Shown here piece after piece: positions 34,878 through 45,504 of a DNA stretch of 64,000 nt (its first letter is position 1; every line of letters starts with the position of its first letter). The notes under the pieces were generated by a model that saw nothing but the letters and a program-made list of their open reading frames with translations, was not told the DNA's origin and did not search any database. This DNA is from Dallia pectoralis (taxonomy: Eukaryota; Chordata; Actinopteri; Esociformes; Umbridae), in the NCBI GenBank assembly GCA_029465975.1, contig CM055743.1, forward strand, positions 12,580,145 to 12,644,144, in the 5' to 3' direction. Made by a program: the position numbers and the translations under genes.

Positions 34878-36725
34878 AATGAATGCAAAAAAAAACTCTA
34901 CTTAAAAACTTGGAGATCGGCCACAAGCACTCTCAAAAGACTTCGTGCAAGTCAGGCAAAGAATTTAATTTTACAGAGCAAAGATAGCCCTCATCTAGAC
35001 ACTTTCATGTCAGACAGTTGTCATGAGTTATGTGGAAGCGATGGAAGTGAAATGGAGGACAACTGTCATCGGGAGAGTGATGTGAGCTATCATGAAGACA
35101 ATTTTAAGGAGTCACTCGACAGCTACGAAAGTGGGATGGATTTAACCCAGATGAGTAGTGACTCAGACCTAGACTTCATCTTTGCCGTTACATCATTGGC
35201 CGCTGATCTGGCAGCTTGGACTAGTGAGTTCCAGGTGAAGCACAATGCTGTGGACGGGTTACTGAAATTGCTAAAAAAACATGGCCATCCACAACTGCCA
35301 TCTACTGCCCGTACACTCATGAGAACGGCTAGAGAAGTGAAAACCGTGGAGAAGTCAGGCATGGAGTATCTCCATTATCCTTTGAAGGAGAAGTTAGTTG
35401 AGCCCCTAGATCGTTATCCGGTTCAACTTGTGACTGATCTTGACACTCTGGAGTTGTCCTTTAATGTTGATGGACTACCTCTATTCAAAAGCTCTGGGAA
35501 GTCCATGTGGCCCATCCTCTGTGCAGTAATGCTTAGCCCTGTCACGATTTTTCCTACTGCATTGACATGTGGGACAAAGAAGCCAACTGACCTTGCTTTC
35601 CTGGAAGACACAGTGACTGACCTAACTGAAGTTTTAGCAAATGGCCTGGACTACAGGAAGAAGAACATCAAGGTAATTGTGAGGTGCTTTGTGTGCGATG
35701 CCCCAGCAAAAGCACTGATCAAGAACACAAAATGTTACTCAGGGTACTATGGGTGTGAGCGATGCACACAAAGAGGAATCTGGTTGAAACGAGTCACATA
35801 CCAGGAGACAGCCGAATTAAACCTGCGCACCGATGCGTCATTCAGAGCTCAGACGCAGCCAGAGCACCACCATGGTTCTACACCACTGTCTGACCTACCA
35901 ATTGACATGGTTCAGAGTTTTCCTATTGACTATATGCACCAGGTCTGCCTTGGCGTTACAAAGAAACTTCTTTTTATTTGGTGCAGAGGGGAAAAAGGAA
36001 TGCGAATCTCTGCCGGACAGGTCCAAGAAATAAGCAGCAGGCTTCTGCAGCTGAAGTCCTCAATCCCCTCCATTTTTGCTCGTACCCCTAGAGGTCTGGA
36101 TGAGCTTGAGAGATGGAAAGCAACAGAGTTTCGCCAGTTTCTCCTCTACACAGGGAGACTAGTGCTAAAGGGTGTCTTAAGAGAGGACCTCTACAACCAT
36201 TTCCTGACCTTTAGTGTCGCAATTGGGTTGCTGGTGTGTCCAACACTAGTGCAGCCTCATCACCACTATGCCCAAAACCTTCTACAATATTTTGTAGAAA
36301 AAGGATGTGAATTGTATGGAGCCACTTTCCTAGTTTACAACACGCATACCATGCTACACTTGTCAACAGATGCTATTCGTTTCAAAGGCCTGGACAACTG
36401 CAGTGCTTTTGTGTTTGAAAACCACCTCCAGACAATTAAGAAGATGGTGCGATCTGGGAAGAATTCCCTGGCCCAAGTCGCCAACAGACTGGAGGAGAAT
36501 TTGAACAGGCCAATTGCACAGCAAAAAAACAAATCATCAAAAAAAAGGAAGGACCAGGCATACCAGTTGGATGATGGAGAGAGCTGTGAGGTTGTGGCAA
36601 TGGTAGAGAAAGAGGGAAAAGTTCTATGCAGAGTCTACCGCCACCCAGAACCACTTTTCTCTGAGCCATGCAGCTCCTTTTTAGTTGGGGTGTACAAGTA
36701 TGAAAAGAGCAGGGGTGGTAAGTAA
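34878..36725 (+). CDS. Transposase (CACTA-like fish family), long open frame truncated by a Tol2-like insertion
   Basis: After an acceptor (TTTGTCCTAG|) at 34878 the frame stays open for 615 codons; the first in-frame ATG is at 35007, but KKLYLKTWRSATSTLKRLRA upstream looks coding and belongs to an exon that needs an earlier start. Motifs in order: an acidic N-terminal region; LELSFNVDGLPLFKSSGKSM (first Asp, about 35450); RCFVCDAPAKALIKNTKCYS (second Asp, about 35690) with a YGCERCTQRG zinc-like pair; FPIDYMHQVCLGVTKKLLFI; HHHYAQNLLQYFVEKGCELY; and SAFVFENHLQTIKKMVRSGK with the candidate catalytic Glu. These resemble Transposase_21/CACTA-type enzymes. There is no internal stop. The last residues RGGK come from the Tol2-like terminus that begins at 36710, so the native C-terminus is lost. 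Confidence 0.85.
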   Translation, partial: NECKKKLYLKTWRSATSTLKRLRASQAKNLILQSKDSPHLDTFMSDSCHELCGSDGSEMEDNCHRESDVSYHEDNFKESLDSYESGMDLTQMSSDSDLDFIFAVTSLAADLAAWTSEFQVKHNAVDGLLKLLKKHGHPQLPSTARTLMRTAREVKTVEKSGMEYLHYPLKEKLVEPLDRYPVQLVTDLDTLELSFNVDGLPLFKSSGKSMWPILCAVMLSPVTIFPTALTCGTKKPTDLAFLEDTVTDLTEVLANGLDYRKKNIKVIVRCFVCDAPAKALIKNTKCYSGYYGCERCTQRGIWLKRVTYQETAELNLRTDASFRAQTQPEHHHGSTPLSDLPIDMVQSFPIDYMHQVCLGVTKKLLFIWCRGEKGMRISAGQVQEISSRLLQLKSSIPSIFARTPRGLDELERWKATEFRQFLLYTGRLVLKGVLREDLYNHFLTFSVAIGLLVCPTLVQPHHHYAQNLLQYFVEKGCELYGATFLVYNTHTMLHLSTDAIRFKGLDNCSAFVFENHLQTIKKMVRSGKNSLAQVANRLEENLNRPIAQQKNKSSKKRKDQAYQLDDGESCEVVAMVEKEGKVLCRVYRHPEPLFSEPCSSFLVGVYKYEKSRGGK

Positions 36726-38424
36726 CGAAGTAAAAATACTTCGTTACTTTACTCAAGTATTTTTTTCGGGTATCTGTACTTTACTTGAGTATTTTTTATT
36801 TGCATCTACTTTTACTTTTATTCCACTACAATATTAAAGACAAAATGTACTTTTTACTCCGATACATTTCCCCATCCCCGCTCCAAGTACAATGAAAAAC
36901 GTCTTTTTCTTAATAAAAAAACAATGCGCAAGGCCGTAGGGCTCCTTTAAAAAAAAAACAATGCGCGAGGCCGCGAGCTCTTTCCCAGCATACGCGCACA
37001 TAGGCTAGCTTATGCTAGTTGTTGTCAGTCCGTCATTGCGAAGTAGAAGATGTCCGGCGTTGAAACAGGTGAACACGCAGCTCTCGCTGCCAGCACGCCC
37101 AGCAATGAGATTACCGACACCGACAGGGATCATCACCCATGGCCATATCTACGGGATATGTTCAAATTCATTGCAGTCAAGGGAGATTCGTATCTGTTGA
37201 GATGTCAACTTTGCCTGCCACGGGTGAATGACATTTCAGCCTTTCAAACTTCACCTTCAAATTTGAAAAAACATTGAGGTGAGTTGACGTTATTTTTGTT
37301 ACTATTGTTTGCCGAGTGATTTGAGTTCATATTGAAATGTGCCTTGTACACAGCTAGCCTAGCTAACAATAGTCAATATTGATAGCTAACGGTGGGTGGC
37401 AGACTTGGGGTTGTGTGTGATTAGCGTAAGCTGGATGCAGGATATAAATAATCAAGCTAGTAGTAAGCTCAGCTGGTTGGTTCTTCCCTGCATGCTGCCG
37501 ATCGATCGGTCATGGATGATCCAGTCGGGGGTAGACTTGGAGTCAAATTTGCCATACTAACGTTAGCTCAGTGTTTCCCAAACTTTTTTCTTTCACTGCA
37601 CACTGTTTAATGTGAAAACATCTCACTGCACAGCACACCACAATGAAATTAAACAGGTTACAAAATAACAGCAGATAATATAACCTATTTATACTTTTGG
37701 AATGCAGCTATGTTGCCTCTTGCTATAAGCCTATGCAATGTTTTATTAGAAATAATGACATGAAAACATTATTTAAAGAAATGGTAAGCCTACAATTTCA
37801 GAAATTAAAATTATAAAAAAGTGAATGTGGATTTTTCCTGTGCCACTCATGGGCAGCTCTTACATCATGTGAGGCCAGCACACCCTTTGCTAACTTAGCT
37901 ATCTATCACTGCATTGAAAACTTGATAACAATTGTTTCAATAAAGCTGGCAAGCCACATGTAAGCTACTGTATATGGTTGTTTATAACAGTTTTATACTT
38001 GGGGAAATTCACATATATTAATTCATTCTTTCTATCTATCTTGCAGAGATAAGCAGAAGAAAGACATTCATACAGGTTTGAAATAGCTTGAGGGTGGGTA
38101 AATGATGACACAATTTTTATTTTTGCTTCATTGATAGGAAATCTGATCTTAATCTTAATTGCAGTATATAATGTTATAATTTGTTCAATAAAAACATTGG
38201 ATATCACCCGAAAACAATTGCTTTGATTAATTATTGATATTTACAGTTAATTTGAATATTTACTTTTACTTCCAGTACTTAAGTACTTTTTAAATCGGAT
38301 ACTTTTGTACTTTTACTCAAGTGATATTTTAATAGAGGACTTTCTACTTGTACTGGAGTAATAGTGTATTTAAGTACAAATACTTTTACTGGAGTATAAC
38401 TTCTGAGTACTTTTACCACCTCTG
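36710..38424 (+). mobile_element. Tol2-like hAT element inside the transposase gene
   Basis: It begins CAGGGGTGGTAAGTAACG, with subterminal words such as ACTTTACTCAAGTA and TACTTTTACT repeated, and ends GAGTACTTTTACCACCTCTG. This pattern of ends is that of the Tol2 group of hAT transposons. The first 230 bp and the last 180 bp carry many TACTTTTACTC-type repeats in opposite orientations. The expected 8-bp duplication is not found: GAAAAGAG on the left against CTGATTGG on the right. Only an N-terminal BED exon remains of the transposase. Confidence 0.85.
37050..37277 (+). CDS. BED-finger exon of the Tol2-like element
   Basis: ATG at 37050, then DTDRDHHPWPYLRDMFKFIA, YLLRCQLCLPRVNDISAFQT and SPSNLKKH before a stop that overlaps a donor-like GAGGTGAG. 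C-x-x-C and the final KKH...H arrangement fit the BED finger of Tol2-type transposases (the last His would lie in the next exon). No catalytic exon follows within the element, so the product would be at most the DNA-binding domain. Confidence 0.7.
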   Translation: MSGVETGEHAALAASTPSNEITDTDRDHHPWPYLRDMFKFIAVKGDSYLLRCQLCLPRVNDISAFQTSPSNLKKH

Positions 38425-38727
38425 CTGATTGGTGGCAAAAATAAATGCTTTGTGGCTCTTATCTGTTGTGTGTGAGTGCAGTTACAGATAATCCGGTAGG
38501 TTATTTTATTTTCTCTTTTTATTTATTTATTTATTTTTCTTCTTTTTTTTAGGTAGGTTATTTAGAAGTAAGGAAGCAGGATTGTCATGTTTTGGTGACT
38601 AGAAGGGCAAGTCGCCCTCTAGCACCTTTTGTTGTACACTCTTTAACTCAGCACCGGCAAATGCACCCTATATTTTTTGTTGATTGTTCTCATCTGCACC
38701 TTGTTTTGTTTCATTAGTGTGTGTATT
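38425..38727. other. Spacer between Tol2-like and pogo-like elements
   Basis: No coding continuation of the interrupted transposase could be found to the right of the Tol2-like element. A TTTATTTATTTATT low-complexity run lies at 38518-38550. Confidence 0.4.
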
Positions 38728-39883
38728 TACTTAACCATATTTAACTATAAGTCGCATTTATTTAATGTATTTCACAAAATCCAAGACCAAAAAAAGACAT
38801 TTATTCTGGAACATTTAATCACAGAACAACATGCTGAATGTCCGTTATGTTAACGTAACATATAAAGTTTTTCAACTAGCATATAGAACATTCAGCTGAA
38901 TAGGTAAAATTAACATAACAAGCCAGCGAGTCGAACAACCGAGTTCCCCGGTAAGCAAGTTCACCAAGCTCCCGATGTCATTCAACATCACTAAATCCAT
39001 CGAATTCTTCATCCTCTGTGTCACTTATGAACAAGACCGCCTGGGCGTGGAGACGTAACTTCACCGTTGACAAGCGCCTCTCCCGGCAGCACGTTGTTCA
39101 AGCACCCATCTGTGGCTTTCAGACCGCGATTAGCTTTCTTTGTTTTCTTCATCACGGTTAAAGTTACCTCTGCTTTTCGCCAGTCCCTCACAAGTTTCTC
39201 ACTCACTCCAAACTTTCTTTCTGCTGCTCGATAACCGTTTTCGGCTGCGTACTTTATTACTGTAGCTGACGCGGAAGTTTGATGCGTCTCCATGGCGACA
39301 GAGTGAATGTGCGCAACTGTATTATCACTGAGTTACTTCACTATATGCAGTTATAATAGTTATAATAATGTAGAGAATTTAATAAGTGAAACACTGTGAT
39401 AATGTTTTATTTTATTTACAGAGAAATAACTTTAATTTGGTTTGATAAAGTTACACGCTGCGCTGGAAGTAGAGTCACCGGCGTAGGTCAGAGTTGAGAG
39501 TTAGAGTTGAGAGAGGAGCGAACAAAAATAGAGTTGTAAAGTGATGAACGTTTGAGAGATTGTTTTATATTTTCTACCGCTGGTTGCACTTGGCAAACCA
39601 TTTTCACGGTGCAATTGTGCGGAGTTGTTTATGGTGTTTTTCTACAGAACGCTGGAAATAATAAACGCGCAAGTTTGCATCCGTTTCGAGACGTGGAGTA
39701 TTTTGTATAACCAGGGTAGTTACAATTACCTGTAGTTTGTAATCCGCATAATAGGATTTTCTTTTTGGGGGCATTTTCAGTTGTATTTAAGTTAATGTTA
39801 ATATATAAGTCGCACCTGACTATAAGTCGCAGGACCAGCCAAACTATAAAAAAAAGTGCGACTTATAGTCCGGAAATAAGGTA
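38728..39883 (-). mobile_element. pogo/Tigger-like element with CGACTTATAGTC-type ends
   Basis: The right end reads GTGCGACTTATAGTCCGGAA...GGTA and the left end carries ACTATAAGTCGCAT; together they form imperfect terminal inverted repeats of the kind found on many vertebrate pogo-like transposons. An additional pair of AAGTCGCA words lies at 39800-39830. Inside is a minus-strand ORF with a helix-turn-helix domain. The catalytic DDE region is missing. Confidence 0.65.
39021..39293 (-). CDS. Helix-turn-helix (Brinker/CENPB-like) N-terminal part of a pogo-like transposase
   Basis: Ninety codons from ATG at 39291-39293: SATVIKYAAENGYRAAERKF, GVSEKLVRDWRKAEVTLTVM, then KKTKKANRGLKATDG. The AxxYGVxEKxVRDWRK pattern is the DNA-binding homeodomain-like unit at the start of pogo-type transposases. 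The frame then goes on for about 30 residues and stops; the continuation of relatives (a second HTH and the DDE domain) is not found, so the element is internally deleted. Confidence 0.75.
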   Translation of the reverse strand: METHQTSASATVIKYAAENGYRAAERKFGVSEKLVRDWRKAEVTLTVMKKTKKANRGLKATDGCLNNVLPGEALVNGEVTSPRPGGLVHK

Positions 39884-40764
39884 GTTAAAATTGCTGAGTG
39901 TTTCTCTTGTAGCCTGATTCCATTTCAAACCGTTTGCATATAGCCGTTTCTGTTGAATTTAGTTGTTGCTTAGGAACAGTTTTTCCCCAACTGCTGTTAA
40001 CATGCTGATCTCTAAAACCCTTCATTGACCTTGCCTACACACTGCTAGCCTATTTATTATATTTGTAAAATGCTCACTATTTGTACTATCCATTAACCAC
40101 TTGCACGGATGTTCTCCGCTTGTATTGTTCTCTGCACATTTGCAATTGGCTAAATTGTTGAACTGAATACGTGAACATTTACCTATTTATGTAAATTGCA
40201 CATCCTTACACTGTACTTCATATTTTTTTGCACTTCTGGTTGGATGCAAATGATTGTTTTATATTCTGGAATATAACTCCAGTTATATAAGTGGACCGAA
40301 GCCCCCAGTCGCACCACTATTCTTCCCTAAGGTGATCAGTAATGACTGTAATGTGCACTGTTGGCCACACGATGGAGCACGAAGGCCACACATCCACATC
40401 TCAGCAAAGAGAAAGCCAATATACACAGCAATACCCTCATCGTTTAAACCTCAAGTTTACCACTGATGGTAAGACAATCAACCAACTGTTAATACCAATT
40501 AAAGGGCTCTGAGCCACTTTTCAGTATTTAACACCCTTGAGTTAACGAACAAACGTCAACTTATGGTGATAGTTGGAACAAAAAAATTAGCGAAAAAATT
40601 ACAGAGAGCGAAGACAAACATTCTGATCGTAGAACGAATGTATGGTGTCACACGCCATACATTCCACTAATCCCCTCGTTTCAGTGCTTGTCAATCAAAC
40701 AGTGCACACATCCCCTCGCCTATTGTGTCTCAGCCATAGTGCCGAGTACAGAATGAGCGAGGGA
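39884..40764. other. Non-coding; right part is the 3' end of the minus-strand DIRS element
   Basis: A short inverted repeat ATGTATGGTGTCACACGCCA...ACAT lies at about 40638-40663 and a palindromic GGGAACGTAACGTCCC-like word at 40765-40782; both could belong to the termini of the DIRS element. Otherwise no gene is seen. Confidence 0.4.
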
Positions 40765-41286
40765 AGGGAACGTAACGTCCCTCAAATAGAATCGAATTAA
40801 TGGCGAAGGTGTCGACCACAATGCCGCTTCACAAATATCCTCTAACTCCTCTATAGAGAGCGTGGGATGCCGCCACACTGCGTGTAGAGTGAGCTCTGAT
40901 ACCCGCAGGAGCAGGCAATCCCGAAGACTTATAAGCTAAAGCGATACACTCGCAAAGCCAATGAGAGAGACGTTGCTTGGTTAAAGCAACATGTTGTTGG
41001 GATTTTCTGATTGCTTTTGTGCGATCCACGTAACAAGCCACAGCACGAACAGGACACAAACTATGCCACTTCTCCTCTGCCTCGTCTCCGTGCTGAGGGA
41101 AAAAGGCACGTAGTTCCACAACACGAGATCTGTACAAACTCGTGATGCTTTTTGACACAAACACCGGGTTTGGCCGTAACTGCTTAAGTCACCATTAATG
41201 AATAAGCAATCGGGACGTGCCGATTGCGCACATAATTCACTCACTTTAATTGAAGCAAAGCACCAACAACAACGCTGTCTTAACAT
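40765..41286 (-). pseudogene. DIRS tyrosine recombinase pseudogene
   Basis: Frames on the minus strand give VSELCAQSARPDCLFINGDL, WHSLCPVRAVACYVDRTKAI, LSHWLCECIALAYKSSGLPA and GIRAHSTRSVAASHAL, with the catalytic His codon at 40889-40891 and Arg codon at 40880-40882. After a one-base shift, the C-terminus continues as EDICEAALWSTPSPLIRFYL, with the nucleophile Tyr codon at 40786-40788. Catalytic residues are therefore all recognisable although the frame is broken at least three times. Confidence 0.8.
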
Positions 41287-41677
41287 ACAGGAGTCTTAAC
41301 AGACAGAAGTCTTAACAAGATCTTTGATAGTTTTCTAGTCAAACCGTTCCTCGCAGAGCCGCTTAGAACCTTTGACAAGGAAATGTTTGTAAGGAAATGT
41401 TTGACTACGGAATGACTAAACACAGTCTTATTCCTGAAACCCTCATGACACGCTGAGATCGCTGCTGCATACCCCTTTATGGTAGATGCCGATCTCTGCA
41501 TATCTAACAGATGTAACTGCTAAATAATAGTATCTGTTCCACTGGGCAACAGACAAGATCCACTGCGCTCATGGCACACCAACGCGCAAACATGGCTCAC
41601 CCTCGCACTCTGAATAGTGCAAATAAAGTCAACTGGCAAACCTCTCTTTGTCAGTCTGTCCCTTAGGAACCAGACAT

Positions 41678-42671
41678 TCAGAGGGTCAACAGCTGTATCA
41701 TCTCCGTATACCATAACGTTTCCGGAAGATCTAGGGCAATAAGGATAACTGCCAGATGACCCACCCTTATCCGTGCCAATAGCCATGCCAGGCATGACTG
41801 TGGAGGAAAGCCAAAAAGGAGACCCCAGAGTGATGCGCAAACGCGTCCATCCCCAAAGGTGGACCGTCCTGCACTCGAAGAGAGAACCAAAGACATCACT
41901 GTACATTCTCTTTTGACGCAAACAGATCCGTTCGGGCCTCCCCAAATCTCTGCAAATGAGGGAGATGATGTCCGGGTGTAGGTTCCGAGGACTCTCTCAC
42001 GTGCCATTGAATCTGCCCCCACGTTTTGTCTGCCTGGTATGTGTACTGCTGACAGAGACCGCAGGTGTCTGTGTGCCCAGTGAAGCACAGGATACCTGAC
42101 TCCACCCTGGCACTTTATATATGCTACTGTGGCTCGGTTGTCTGACCGAAAACGATTCATTCCGATCTCGAAGCATTGGGGCAAATTGGGTCAGAACCAT
42201 CTCCACTTCCAACAGGTTGAATAGGTGGTTGCTTTTCGGCCACACGCCCTCCCAGCCTGTCAACGAAGAGTCTTTGAAGACCTAAATGAACGATGACATT
42301 GCCCAATGGACCTATGGGTTTCTCCAATAATCCAAATCCCGTGCTAAGGTGTGAGGGATTGATAGGATGCGGTGACTATGGCGCACTGGGTCTACTTTCT
42401 GTAGAGCAAACCAACGTTGTAGGGCGCACATGTGCAGCAGCCCTAATGTCAACACCGCTTGAGCGGCTGACATGAGCCCTAAAAGGGACATTCTCGCCTG
42501 AACCCGTCTTTTGCAAGGGGGTCGACACAGACGGAGAGCAGAGAGAATACTCTCTGTTCTCTCGTCTGACAGGCGCGCTCTCATTATGCCCGTGTCTAAA
42601 AAGAAGCAGAGATAAGCTACTTTCTGACTAGGCCAAGGCACGCTCTTTTTCCAGTGCACAGCGAGACCCAA
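41678..42671 (-). pseudogene. DIRS RNase H region
   Basis: The first part reads LAVHWKKSVPWPSQKVAYLC and SLLGLMSAAQAVLTLGLLHM (42671-42312), the connection and start of RNase H in DIRS polyproteins. The second reads RFRSDNRATVAYIKCQGGVR and HRHLRSLSAVHIPGRQNVGA with DSMARERV (42184-41980), the DNxxxVAYI...HIPGxxNxxAD motif of the RNase H domain. A gap with frame change lies near 42300. Confidence 0.75.
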
Positions 42672-43430
42672 ATGCTTGAATAATTGGAAATTGGATCGTG
42701 TGATTTATTGCCATTTTTGCAGACGATGCTAAGATCAACAGGTCGTCTAGATATGCTAGCACTCTGATTCCCCGTCGTCGCAGCTGTTCCAGCGCCGTCT
42801 CCACACATTGGAGAACATTCGCGGAGCCAGGGCGTAGCCGAATGGCACTCATGTATTCGTAGGCCATCCCCTGAAAGGCAAAACGGAAATACTTTCTGTG
42901 CCGAGGTATTTTCGGTACATGTAAGTATGCATCCTTCAAGTCTTTACTCTTGCTCAAAAATCGCCTGGGAGAACAGATTCTAGCAGATGTCCCAATGTGA
43001 GCATACGAAAGGGCCGCTTGGCTACACATTTGTTCAAAATCCGTAAATCCAGAATCGGCCGCATTTCCCCTCTTTTCTTTGGAACCAGGAAGTATGGGGA
43101 ATAAAACCCCTTCTCTCTCTGCTCCAGAGGGAGAATGTCTATAGTGCCCTTCTCTTTGAGGTTCGCTATTTCTGACAACAGTGCTGTCACTTTTTTCTCT
43201 GATGTCATTGATGTCCCCACTATTCCCGAAAAGGGAGAAGGGCAATGAAACTGCAGTGCATGACCTCTTCTTATTGTTCGCTCTAGCCGAGTAAATTGGG
43301 AACATTTTCGACGCCACTCCCAGTAAAACTGTGTGCTCGAAGTTGAGGAGTGTTTGCTAGAAAGGTTTCGTAGTCTGTTCTCGCCCTCCCCGCCGCTGAC
43401 CTGTACACTAGAAGCAGAGGTACAACCCAT
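42628..43430 (-). pseudogene. DIRS reverse transcriptase
   Basis: Two overlapping frames give GFYSPYFLVPKKRGEMRPIL, DLRILNKCVAKRPFRML, then SKDLKDAYLHVPKIPRHRKY, FRFAFQGMAYEYMSAIRLRP and RRRGIRVLAYLDDLLIL. YLDD (42742-42753) is the polymerase active-site box; DAYLHVPI-type sequence is the first catalytic Asp region. One frameshift near 42960 separates the fingers from the palm. Confidence 0.8.
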
Positions 43431-43599
43431 GGGGGGCGATCTTCAGACACAAACGTTTTCTTTGCCCAATTGGAAAAGCGGGGAGAGATGCTGCTAAAAG
43501 ACGAGGGCGGGCGGCAGTGTTCCACTACCGGCCCAGCCGTGACGTCATTGTTACAGCTTATTGACTCTGCTTGGAGGAGATCCGAGTTCGCCACAGCGT

Positions 43600-44950
43600 C
43601 GGCTGAAAGGCGTTCTCCCACAAATGTGTTTACTGTAATGTCTGTTATAGCTACAACTTCACAGACAAAACAGGTTGTTTGAGCTTAGGTACGGGACGGG
43701 TAGTTTGGTTACGTAAACGGTCCGAGTGCATAAATCCAAACTCTTCCCTTTTCCTGTCTCTCCCGAAACGTAAGAGTTGAAGGGAATGACACCCCTATTT
43801 TCTCTGTTTTAGAGGATCCATGTCTATAGCGTCCTTCTCTCGAAGGGCTGCTTTCTTTGACAACGAGGATGTCAACTCGCCTGTCTGTTAAAAAAAATAG
43901 ATTGATCACGTAAAGACGGGGAACTGGGTTTCGCTGTCTGCCCAGACACTTCGTTCAAATCAAGCCCAAGTAATTTTAATACCCGGCGCGACTGTAGCTG
44001 CCATGTTAGATGAAAGTATACACATGTCACCAACTTTAGGTACCAAGAATTAAGCCGCAGCACTTTCGGGAAATTTGGCTCATGTTGGAAAAGTACGAAT
44101 TTGCTTTACAGACACGTTCATGGGTCCCACTGGACACTCGATCTGGGACCCGATGACTGTGCCGCTGATCTCTTGTGGCCCTCTGCTGTGCTGTAGGGGC
44201 TGCTGCTGCTGTTGCCGCAGCCATTGTCTGGTTTCTCTTAGCCGTCTTCTGCTACCTCAGCATTAGAAATGTTCGTGGCTCCAGTGGTGATCTTGGAGAT
44301 AGCCACAGCTAACAGGACTAGGTTTTTTTGCAGCTGCAACCGCTTGCACACTGAATTGAAAGCACCTGTCGAACAACTGGGCTGTAAACCGACCCTTTAG
44401 AGCAGTGAGAGATGGCTTCCTATCTAGCCACTGACTCTCTGTAGGAAGGAATTTAGGAGTCGCCTGTATGACAGCCTATGTTCTCCCCCTCACTCTAGTG
44501 AGCGGAAAATAGGCTCGGGCCTGAGCCTTCGCCATGCGCGGCCATATTTTGCCAGAGTGGGCAGAGAAGGTGACTCAGGCTCTGGCTCCCTCACTCGCTC
44601 TGAACATGGCCCACCGGTCATGGTGTCAAACTATTCTGCAGGTGGGAGTGGCCCGAGGGGGATTCCCAACCTCAGTGCCGCTCCCTCAATAAGGCCCATG
44701 AAGTCAGCCCTGAGAGATGGCTTAGTGGTGGGGATGAGGCAGGAGGCCTCAGAGACATAGTCCATGTCCTCCTCACCTCTGCTGCTCTGGCCCCAGGGGA
44801 CACAAGAGAAGCTAGCCTGGGTCAGTTGAAGTGCTGGGGGGCCCACTCTACTGACCACATGCTCCTCCTCAGATGATCTCTCTCCCGCAGACCCATCAGA
44901 GTCAATTACAATAGAGTTGAATCTAATCGAAAAAGTCAGCACACTTTTGT
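43600..44950 (-). pseudogene. DIRS gag-like region (low confidence)
   Basis: The minus frame 44942-44631 ends LIEGAALRLGIPLGPLPPAE, resembling the conserved block in fish DIRS ORF1 proteins where an acidic region is followed by a short helix. The remainder (44630-43600) is strongly degenerate with stops in all frames. Placement rests mainly on position upstream of the reverse transcriptase. Confidence 0.45.
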
Positions 44951-45380
44951 TTTCAAACAGTTATATGTTTTGCAGTAAATCAAATTTACTGCCGAACGTA
45001 ATACATGCCTGGGTTTGGTTTTTCCACACTACACCATGGATGGTGACACATGTGTATGTTGTTGTGAAGTAGCCATGAGTCCTTTGCCAACTTTTGGAAC
45101 CAAAGTGAATCTATAAAAGAGCAGTTCATTTGGCTGCCGTGTTTAGCTGCTACTACTACTACCTTTACTCCTGTTTTTTAAACTCAACAGTTATCTGCAG
45201 ATGAGCAAAATAAGCTCAGAATGCTCCCGACTCCAAGCATTGCAAAGCAATAATGAGAGCCTTGCCTTTCAATATTCCTTGACTTTTGTGACTTAATGAT
45301 ATCTTAAACAAAACATGTAATATAGTCATTAAATCCACCTATCCTGATGTTGGACGTACAAATGTCACATCCATATGTCA

Positions 45381-45421
45381 CATCAGGTGTCCGTGATCAT
45401 TTGGGTCTCGGACACCTGATG
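45381..45421. other. Perfect 13-bp hairpin (CATCAGGTGTCCG)
   Basis: CATCAGGTGTCCG at 45381-45393 and its exact reverse complement at 45409-45421, with a 15-base loop. It lies just upstream of the L2-like LINE coding region. It could be a structured RNA element or a small inverted duplication. Confidence 0.6.
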
Positions 45422-45504
45422 TTATTTATTGCCCTTTATTGCTGTTTTCTTAATCACCGTTTCACCTTTCCTAGTGTATCTTGTTGTTGTTTGTTTTTCT
45501 TCTC

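Larger units (their letters stand above)
40765..44950 (-). mobile_element. Decayed DIRS-like retrotransposon
   Basis: Reading minus from about 44.95 kb, the order is gag-like region, reverse transcriptase, RNase H, tyrosine recombinase, which is the DIRS arrangement. The recombinase at the 3' end in place of a DDE integrase is diagnostic. All parts carry frameshifts or stops. Exact ends are not resolved. Confidence 0.8.

Noticed and set aside
35123..36756. Minus-strand frames of 62-106 codons opposite the transposase
   Set aside because: Shadows of the plus-strand transposase coding sequence.
43470..44266. Plus-strand frames within the DIRS element
   Set aside because: They are on the strand opposite to the RT, RNase H and recombinase relics and show no domain.
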